From Candidatus Omnitrophota bacterium (GTDB taxonomy: Bacteria > Omnitrophota > Gorgyraeia > Gygaellales > Profunditerraquicolaceae): a stretch of 14,304 nt of DNA. The notes beneath the pieces are model-generated. The model searched no databases and was not told the origin of the DNA. It saw nothing but the letters and a program-made list of their open reading frames with translations. The translations under genes and the position numbers were made by a program. Numbering within the stretch: the first letter of the stretch is position 1; the number at the start of each line of letters is the position of its first letter. Positions 6,742-12,442 of the stretch are shown here, piece after piece. Where the stretch lies: NCBI GenBank assembly GCA_030691585.1, contig JAUYEC010000187.1:1-14304 (forward strand), read 5' to 3'.

Positions 6742-7913
6742 ACCACGTTGCCGTCGTAGAAAATCAGAAGCTTCAGCAGGAGGCGCCGCCGCGCAGGCTG
6801 AGCCGGCCCCAGGATTACCAGCAGATAAGCCTATTTAAAGACGTTAACCCCCTGGAGTGGGAAGATTGGCATTGGCAGCTTAAGCATAGGATACGCGCCA
6901 AGGATGAACTTTCCGGAGTGCTGAAATTGACGCCGGAGGAAGAAGAGGGGATCAAGAAAGCCAGCGGAAGGCTTTCTATGGCGATCACGCCTTACTGGCT
7001 GACCCTCATCGATCCCGAAGATGCCGCCTGCCCCTTGCGCAGGCAGGCCGTGCCCACAATCTCCGAAAACATTGTCGGTCCGCATGAGATGGCCGATCCT
7101 TGCGCGGAGGACCGGGATTCACCGGCCCCGCATTTGGTACATCGTTACCCGGACAGGGTTTTGCTGTTGGCGACCGAGCATTGCGCGATGTATTGCCGGC
7201 ATTGCACCAGGCGCAGGATGGTAGGCGAGCACGAGGCCAGTAATTCCGCCGACAGATTTGATGCTGCCATAGAATACATAAAGGCCAACCGCAAGATACG
7301 CGATGTGCTGATCTCCGGCGGAGACCCCTTTATCATGGAAGACGAGGAAATAGAAAACCTGCTTGCTAAGGTCCGCTCCATCTCGCACGTGGAATTTTTG
7401 CGCATCGGAACGCGCGTTCCGGTGACCCTGCCGCAGAGGATCACCGAAAAGCTGGCGAACATGCTTAAGAAATACGCGCCTATCTGGGTCAGTATCCACT
7501 TTAACCACCCCAAAGAGATCACCAAGCGCTGTAAAGCCGCCTGCGACATGCTTGCCGAGGCAGGCCTCCCCCTGGGGAGCCAGACCGTGCTCTTAAAAGG
7601 TATAAACGACCGGCCATATATCATGAAGAAATTGATGCACGAGCTTTTGCAGATCCGGGTCAGGCCGTATTATATTTACCAGTGCGACCCGGTTAAGGGC
7701 ACGCAGCATTTCCGCACTCCGGTGGCCGTCGGCATAAACATCATTGAAAAATTGAGGGGCCATACATCCGGATATGCCGTGCCGGTCTATGTTATTGACG
7801 GCCCGGGAGGCGGAGGCAAGATCCCTGTCGGTCCGAATTATATCCTTTCCCAGGCCAAAGGCAAATACGTCCTGCGCAACTATAAGGGCAAGATTTACAC
7901 CTATTTGGAATAG
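6738..7913 (+). CDS. kamA: KamA family radical SAM L-lysine 2,3-aminomutase
   Basis: A 391-residue radical SAM, PLP-dependent aminomutase that moves the alpha-amino group of lysine to the beta carbon, giving beta-lysine. The [4Fe-4S]/SAM motif is Cys149, Cys153, Cys156 (CAMYCRHC). The PLP Schiff-base lysine is Lys361 in DGPGGGGK. The two Asp residues that hold the substrate side-chain amine are Asp317 (QCD) and Asp354 (VID). The spacings 317-354-361 match Clostridium lysine aminomutase (293-330-337), and glutamate 2,3-aminomutases lack these Asp residues, so lysine is the likely substrate. The start is TTG 6738, overlapping the upstream stop, with AAAGGGG five bases before it. Coupling to two ATP-grasp ligases suggests that beta-lysine is ligated onward. 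An osmolyte role would need an acetyltransferase (ablB), which is absent here. EF-P modification (EpmB) is less likely given the KamA-type substrate pocket and no epmA nearby. Confidence 0.92.
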   Translation: MNHVAVVENQKLQQEAPPRRLSRPQDYQQISLFKDVNPLEWEDWHWQLKHRIRAKDELSGVLKLTPEEEEGIKKASGRLSMAITPYWLTLIDPEDAACPLRRQAVPTISENIVGPHEMADPCAEDRDSPAPHLVHRYPDRVLLLATEHCAMYCRHCTRRRMVGEHEASNSADRFDAAIEYIKANRKIRDVLISGGDPFIMEDEEIENLLAKVRSISHVEFLRIGTRVPVTLPQRITEKLANMLKKYAPIWVSIHFNHPKEITKRCKAACDMLAEAGLPLGSQTVLLKGINDRPYIMKKLMHELLQIRVRPYYIYQCDPVKGTQHFRTPVAVGINIIEKLRGHTSGYAVPVYVIDGPGGGGKIPVGPNYILSQAKGKYVLRNYKGKIYTYLE

Positions 7914-7925
7914 GGTTTTTATTTT

Positions 7926-7946
7926 ACGTCCCACGTCCTACGGTCT
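7926..7946. repeat. Degenerate 7-base tandem repeat (ACGTCCY)
   Basis: ACGTCCC (7926-7932), ACGTCCT (7933-7939) and ACGGTCT (7940-7946) form three imperfect head-to-tail heptamers just after kamA. The period of seven matches tandem repeats of different sequence elsewhere in the window. Confidence 0.5.
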
Positions 7947-7952
7947 TTTCCC

Positions 7953-7981
7953 TTGACCCTCCATTCCTGCTATTATATAAT
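7953..7981 (+). promoter_or_regulatory. Near-consensus sigma-70 promoter for the EF-G-2-like gene
   Basis: TTGACC (7953-7958, 5/6) and TATAAT (7976-7981, 6/6) are separated by exactly 17 bases. This is by far the best promoter match in the window. Transcription should begin near 7988, leaving a leader of about 110 bases before the ATG at 8098. It separates the ATP-grasp/kamA unit from the EF-G-like/YchF-like unit. Confidence 0.75.
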
Positions 7982-8062
7982 TAACTAATCTGGTACTATC
8001 GATTCATCCGTTCAAACTGATAGGGACAAACTTCTGACCTGCCATTTTCGCGCAAACTTTAA

Positions 8063-8089
8063 TCCTGTGTCAATATAAGACAAAGGAGG
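8063..8089 (+). promoter_or_regulatory. Strong ribosome binding site within a hairpin
   Basis: AAAGGAGG (8082-8089) lies eight bases before ATG 8098 and is the strongest Shine-Dalgarno in the window. TCCTGTGTC (8063-8071) can pair with GACAAAGGA (8079-8087) around a seven-base AATATAA loop, with a single G-A mismatch. This would bury most of the Shine-Dalgarno and could tune translation of the EF-G-like protein. Confidence 0.5.
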
Positions 8090-8097
8090 CAAAAGTT

Positions 8098-10056
8098 ATG
8101 GATGTCCAGAATAAGCGCAATTTTATTCTCTTGGGCCATGCCCAGGCGGGAAAAACTACCCTTTCAGAAAGTATCCTCTATTCCTGCGGCGCCACCAGCC
8201 GTAAAGGCAGCACCAACGAAGGTAACACCGTCAGCGACTACAGCGCCGACGAAATAGAGAAGAAGAGTTCCATCAACTCCAGCCTCCTTTATTGCGATTA
8301 CAAGGGCACCAGGATCCAGATCATTGACGCCCCCGGCTACGCCGATTTCATGGGTGAGGTCATCTCGGGGATACGCGCCACAGACAGCGCTGTGATCGTC
8401 ATAGACGGTAGCGCGAGTATAGAAGTAGGGGCGGAGCGGGCCTGGCAATTGAGCGAAGAAGCGAATTTGCCCTGCGCCATATTTATCAATAAGACTGACA
8501 AAGAAGACGTTGATATCGCAGGCGTCCTGGCGGATATAAAATCCAGATTTTCCAAGAATGCGGTCATGCTCGGGGATATGGCTGGCGCCGACCTTGTGGA
8601 GGCAGTGGCTGAAAGCGACGATAAGCTTCTGGAGAAATACCTCGAAGATGGGCAATTATCGGCGCAGGAGATCAGCGACGGCCTGCATCGGGCGGTAATT
8701 GTCCGCAAGGTAATTCCGGTGATCACCGGCTCTGCTCTTACTGATAAGGGCGTAGAAGAACTGCTGGATGCCGTAATCAAATATCTGCCTAATCCCGGCG
8801 AGCGGCCCAAGGTAGAAGGATGCGACCCGCAGAACCCCGAAGTAAAAAAAGAGGTCTCCTGCAGCCAGGACAGCCATTTCTCGGCCTTTGTTTTCAAGAA
8901 TATCTTTGACCCTTACGTGGGCCAGCTTACCCTGATGCGTATTTTCTCCGGGGCGCTGGCTGCCAACACATATTTTAATAATGTTACCCGTAAGACCAAA
9001 GAGCGCATCGGCCAGATCTTCATACTGCAGGGCAAGGAACAGCGGGCGGTGGAATCCGCAGGCTGCGGCGACATAGTGGCCATAGCCAAATTAAAAGAGA
9101 CGCTGACTTCCGATTCGCTGGGAAACGATAAGGGCCATATATTATTCGAGCCGTTGGTTTTTCCTGAGCCGGCGATATCCGCTTCTGTAAAGCCCAAATC
9201 GCGCGAGGACGAGGAAAAGATCTCCGGGGCCCTGCATAAACTCTCTGCCGAAGACCTTACTTTTAAGGTTGAGCATGACCCGCAGACTAAAGAAATGATC
9301 ATTTCGGGGTTAGGCGACCAGCACTTAAACGTGATGGTCGGCCGCCTGAAAAAAAGGTTCCATGTAGAGGTCGAGTTAGGCAAGCCCAAGGTATCCTACA
9401 AAGAGACGATCACGAAGTGTGTAAAAGTCCAGGGGAAATTCAAGCGCCAGTCCGGCGGCCGCGGCCAATACGGCGATGTCTGGATAGAAGTTGAACCTCT
9501 GCCGCGCGGCGGCGGTTTTGAATTTCTGGATAAGGTCTTTGGGGGTGCCATACCGCGAAACTTTATCCCTTCGGCGGAAAAAGGCGTCACTAAGGTGTTG
9601 GCAGAGGGCGCGGTCGCAGGCTTTCCGATAGTCGATATCCGGGTGAGATTGGTGGACGGCAGTTATCACGATGTTGATTCTTCGGATATGGCCTTCCAGA
9701 TCGCCGGTTCCATGGCTATGAGGAAGGCGGTACTTGAGGCGGGGCCGGTATTACTGGAGCCGATCATGGATGTGGACGTTATGATCCCCGAAGATTATCT
9801 GGGCGTCATCTCAGGCGATATCAATGCCCGGCGCGGCCGGATCATGGGTATGGATGTCCAGGGGAAAAACCAGATGGTCAAGGCCAAGGCCCCTTTATCA
9901 GAGATGTTTACTTACGCCAACGACCTGCGTTCGTTTACCGGCGGCAGGGGAAGTTACACTATGCGTTTTTCGCATTACGAGGAGACACCGCATAAGATCG
10001 CCTCAGCCATCATCAGCCAGTATCAGGCCACTAAAAAGCACGAAGAAGAAGCATAA
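8098..10056 (+). CDS. EF-G-2-like (EF-G paralogue) translational GTPase
   Basis: A 652-residue five-domain translational GTPase, shorter than canonical EF-G (about 690-700). G1 is GHAQAGKT, G4 is NKTD and G5 is GSAL. G3 is Asp77-Ala-Pro-Gly-Tyr81, so the catalytic His of EF-G (DTPGH) is Tyr. The switch-I GIT motif is SSI, with Ser58 in place of the invariant Thr. Both changes are typical of the EF-G-2 branch (Thermus TTHA1498-like; DAPGY), not classic FusA. Domain IV keeps SGGRGQYGDVW and the tip loop GSYHDVDSSD (His524), which reaches the decoding site in EF-G. The protein therefore probably binds ribosomes and hydrolyses GTP, but with altered kinetics or a special role. It has its own promoter and strong Shine-Dalgarno, and is followed by a YchF-like gene 21 bases later. 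Ordinary FusA should be encoded elsewhere. Confidence 0.93.
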   Translation: MDVQNKRNFILLGHAQAGKTTLSESILYSCGATSRKGSTNEGNTVSDYSADEIEKKSSINSSLLYCDYKGTRIQIIDAPGYADFMGEVISGIRATDSAVIVIDGSASIEVGAERAWQLSEEANLPCAIFINKTDKEDVDIAGVLADIKSRFSKNAVMLGDMAGADLVEAVAESDDKLLEKYLEDGQLSAQEISDGLHRAVIVRKVIPVITGSALTDKGVEELLDAVIKYLPNPGERPKVEGCDPQNPEVKKEVSCSQDSHFSAFVFKNIFDPYVGQLTLMRIFSGALAANTYFNNVTRKTKERIGQIFILQGKEQRAVESAGCGDIVAIAKLKETLTSDSLGNDKGHILFEPLVFPEPAISASVKPKSREDEEKISGALHKLSAEDLTFKVEHDPQTKEMIISGLGDQHLNVMVGRLKKRFHVEVELGKPKVSYKETITKCVKVQGKFKRQSGGRGQYGDVWIEVEPLPRGGGFEFLDKVFGGAIPRNFIPSAEKGVTKVLAEGAVAGFPIVDIRVRLVDGSYHDVDSSDMAFQIAGSMAMRKAVLEAGPVLLEPIMDVDVMIPEDYLGVISGDINARRGRIMGMDVQGKNQMVKAKAPLSEMFTYANDLRSFTGGRGSYTMRFSHYEETPHKIASAIISQYQATKKHEEEA

Positions 10057-10077
10057 CCAGAAAGGATAGCTAAAACA

Positions 10078-10779
10078 GTGAAGATCAGCCTATTTTCTAC
10101 GGCCGGTGTCAATGCCGGAAAGCATAATGTAAAAGATCCGCGCTTGGACCAGGTGGATAAAATCACCCAATCCAAAAAAAAGACCTATATCCAGGTGGAA
10201 CTGATTGCGGAGGCCGATGCTGCCGATGCCGACGCGATACTCGCGCTAAGCTCGGCCCGGACAGACCTGGTTTTAAAAGACCTGGAATTTGTGGAGACCA
10301 GGCTCTCGCGCTCCGCGGATGAGGCGGAAAAGGCCCTGTTGATTAAATTAAAAAATATCCTGGAAAAGGAAGAGTTTATTTCTAATTCGGAGTTCAGCGA
10401 CGCGGAAAAGAAGTTCATGGGCAGCTGGGGGCTCTTGACCGGCAAGCCGGTTGTTTTGGCGGAAGTTGCACAGCTGCAGGATATAGACGCTTTTTTGACG
10501 ACGGTACTCGCCCAGAGCGGCTACCTCAGTTTTTTCACCACCGGAGAAAAAGAGACCCGCGCCTGGCTGATCAAAAAAGGTGCTACGGCCTGGGAGGCAT
10601 CCGGAAGCATACACTCCGATATCCAGAAAGGTTTTATCCGCGCTGAGATCATTGCTTTTGTCGATTTTATCGCCTGCGGAGGAGAAGCAAAGGCCAAGCA
10701 GGCGGGAAAACAGCGCCTGGAACAAAAAGATTACATCATGCAGGATTGCGATTTAGCCAATTTCAGATTTAATAAGTAG
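10078..10779 (+). CDS. YchF/OLA1-related protein lacking the GTPase core (DUF933/TGS type)
   Basis: A 233-residue relative of the ribosome-binding ATPase YchF (about 363 residues). The C-terminal TGS domain (about 150-233) is well kept: FFTTGEKETRAWLIKKG, then GSIHSDIQKGFIRAEII, KQRLEQKDYIMQD and final FRF. Residues about 60-120 match the YchF helical arm, ending in LLTGKPV. Residues 1-60 keep only traces of the ATPase domain, such as DPRLD (20-24). There is no P-loop at the N-terminus, the DIAGL motif is replaced by LIAEAD, and the NMxE nucleotide-specificity motif after KPV is gone, so it should not bind nucleotide in the usual way. The start is GTG 10078 with AAAGGA about 11 bases upstream, 21 bases after the EF-G-2-like stop, so the two are co-transcribed. 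It may be a ribosome- or RNA-binding adaptor. The losses are clean and in frame, not decay. Confidence 0.85.
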   Translation: MKISLFSTAGVNAGKHNVKDPRLDQVDKITQSKKKTYIQVELIAEADAADADAILALSSARTDLVLKDLEFVETRLSRSADEAEKALLIKLKNILEKEEFISNSEFSDAEKKFMGSWGLLTGKPVVLAEVAQLQDIDAFLTTVLAQSGYLSFFTTGEKETRAWLIKKGATAWEASGSIHSDIQKGFIRAEIIAFVDFIACGGEAKAKQAGKQRLEQKDYIMQDCDLANFRFNK

Positions 10780-10784
10780 CGATT

Positions 10785-10817
10785 TTGTAGGGACAGGTTT
10801 TAAACCTGTCCCTACAA
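10785..10817. repeat. 33-base palindromic repeat (TTGTAGGGACAGGTTT type), copy 2
   Basis: TTGTAGGGACAGGTTT (10785-10800) and AAACCTGTCCCTACAA (10802-10817) are perfect 16-base arms around one T. A shorter copy lies at 5704-5730. There is no T-run, so it is unlikely to be a normal intrinsic terminator, though it may stabilise the end of the EF-G-like/YchF-like mRNA. From memory, palindromes of this type recur in many bacterial genomes as small dispersed, probably mobile, repeats. Confidence 0.85.
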
Positions 10818-10853
10818 GGATTGTTTAGCTGCGTCACAGAACGCGGCATCAAT

Positions 10854-10867
10854 ATTATTCATTATTC
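10854..10867. repeat. Heptamer repeat ATTATTC x2 upstream of purH
   Basis: Two exact head-to-tail copies of ATTATTC end seven bases before the purH Shine-Dalgarno. Two copies of an AT-rich unit could arise by chance. It is noted because other 7-base tandem repeats occur in this window. Confidence 0.35.
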
Positions 10868-10882
10868 ATCAATGGAGAAGAT

Positions 10883-12442
10883 ATGGTAAAGATCAAGCGT
10901 GCGTTGATAAGTGTTTCTGACAAGGCCGGCATCCTGGATTTTGCTAAAGTTCTGGATAAATTGGGCGTGGAGATCCTTTCTACGGGCGGGACGGCAAAAC
11001 TGTTGCGTGATAATAATATAAAGGTAAAAGAGGTTTCGGAATACACGGGTTTTCCGGAAATGCTCGACGGCCGGGTAAAGACCCTGCACCCAATGATCCA
11101 CGGGGGGCTGCTGGCGCTGCGCGATAAACCCGAACATATGCAGGCGCTGGCGGACCACGGTATTGGCCTTATTGATATGGTAGTGGTCAATCTTTATCCT
11201 TTTGAAAAGACTATTGAGAAGCCGGGTGTCAGCATCGAAGAAGCCATAGAGAATATAGATATCGGCGGCCCGAGCATGCTGCGCTCGGCGGCAAAAAACG
11301 CGCAGTCAGTGGCGGTGGTATCTGACCCGGAGTTATACGCGCGCGTTATTGAAGAGCTTAAAAAGAATGGCGGGTCGCTGCCGCATGAATTTATGCGTAA
11401 ATTAGGCGTCGAGGTATTTTCCCGGACCAGCCGTTATGACAGGGCAATATTTGATTACTTAAGTAAGCGCAGCGCGCAGCCTGTAACCAGCGGTTCCGGG
11501 TTTCCCGAGAAGCTGGCTTTGGAATTCACTAAACTCCAGGACCTGCGTTACGGAGAAAACCCGCATCAGAAAGCGGCATTTTATAAAGAAAAAAATAAGA
11601 CCAGAGGCTTGGTCAATTTAAAGCAGCTGCAGGGCAAGGAATTGTCTTTCAATAATATACTGGATCTGAATTCGGCTTTTGAGCTGGTTAAGGAATTTGC
11701 CGAGCCGGCAGCGGTGATCGTAAAACACAACAATCCCTGCGGTGTTGCCGTCGGAAAGACATGCCAGGAAGCGTTTAAGGCAGCCTGGAAGTGCGACCCA
11801 CTTTCTGCCTTCGGAGGAATCGTGGCCCTAAACAGAAAGCTGGACGCCTTGCTTGCCCAGGTGATCTTCAAGAGCGGGTTCCTGGAATGTATCATCGCCC
11901 CGGAAATAACCGTTGAGGCCAGGGAGATTTTTAAGCCGAAAGCCAACCTGCGTTTAGTGGAGCTTGCGGATCTGGGGGCCGTGGAAGAGCCGGATCTTAA
12001 ACGGGTCTCGGGTGGGCTTCTGCTGCAGGATAAGGATCTATTGACCCTTGACAGCGCTAACCTTAAAGTCGTGACCAAGATCAAGCCCACGAAAAAAGAA
12101 ATGCAATCGCTCGTCTTCGCCTGGAAAGTGGCGAAGCATGTCAAATCTAACGCCATTATTTTTACCCGCGCAACCGCGGCAATCGGCATAGGCGCCGGGC
12201 AAATGTCCAGAGTGGATTCGGTGATGCTGGCTAAGAAAAAGGCGCAGAGCCCGACTAAAAATTGCTGTATGGCCTCGGACGCTTTTTTCCCTAAAGAAGA
12301 CGCGGTTGTTGCCGCGGCTAAGGCCGGGGTAAAGGCGATCATCCAGCCCGGCGGTTCCATCGCCGACGAAGCTATCATAAGAACGTGCGATAAATACAAG
12401 ATCGCCATGGTCTTGACGGGAGTCAGGCATTTCAGACATTAA
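10883..12442 (+). CDS. purH: Bifunctional AICAR formyltransferase / IMP cyclohydrolase PurH
   Basis: Full-length 519-residue PurH, catalysing the last two steps of IMP synthesis: formylation of AICAR with 10-formyl-tetrahydrofolate, then ring closure. The N-terminal IMP cyclohydrolase/MGS-like domain (about 1-200) shows RALISVSDKAGI, STGGTAKLLRDN, DGRVKTLHPMIHGGLLA and NIDIGGPSMLRSAAKN. The C-terminal transformylase domain carries the catalytic Lys281-His282 in VKHNNPCG, then LRYGENPHQKA upstream and SDAFFPKEDAV, IQPGGSIAD and TGVRHFRH at the end. ATG 10883 has GGAG five bases upstream. The stop codon shares one base with the folC start (TAATG), so the two are translationally coupled, linking a formyl-folate user to the enzyme that retains folates in the cell. 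No clear promoter was seen in the 100-base gap upstream. Confidence 0.98.
   Translation: MVKIKRALISVSDKAGILDFAKVLDKLGVEILSTGGTAKLLRDNNIKVKEVSEYTGFPEMLDGRVKTLHPMIHGGLLALRDKPEHMQALADHGIGLIDMVVVNLYPFEKTIEKPGVSIEEAIENIDIGGPSMLRSAAKNAQSVAVVSDPELYARVIEELKKNGGSLPHEFMRKLGVEVFSRTSRYDRAIFDYLSKRSAQPVTSGSGFPEKLALEFTKLQDLRYGENPHQKAAFYKEKNKTRGLVNLKQLQGKELSFNNILDLNSAFELVKEFAEPAAVIVKHNNPCGVAVGKTCQEAFKAAWKCDPLSAFGGIVALNRKLDALLAQVIFKSGFLECIIAPEITVEAREIFKPKANLRLVELADLGAVEEPDLKRVSGGLLLQDKDLLTLDSANLKVVTKIKPTKKEMQSLVFAWKVAKHVKSNAIIFTRATAAIGIGAGQMSRVDSVMLAKKKAQSPTKNCCMASDAFFPKEDAVVAAAKAGVKAIIQPGGSIADEAIIRTCDKYKIAMVLTGVRHFRH

Noticed and set aside
6738..7913. EpmB (EF-P lysine modification enzyme)
   Set aside because: Length, the full DGPGGGGK region and the substrate Asp pair fit KamA better, and neither epmA nor efp is present in the window.
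8020..8045. Third copy of the GGACAGGTTT palindrome
   Set aside because: TAGGGACA and GACCTGCC resemble its two ends but the arms no longer pair well, so it is mentioned only as a possible trace.
11581..12408. Long open frame of 275 codons on the minus strand
   Set aside because: It lies wholly inside the conserved purH coding sequence, has no recognisable domain, and its low-complexity Ser/Ala-rich translation is typical of antisense shadow frames.
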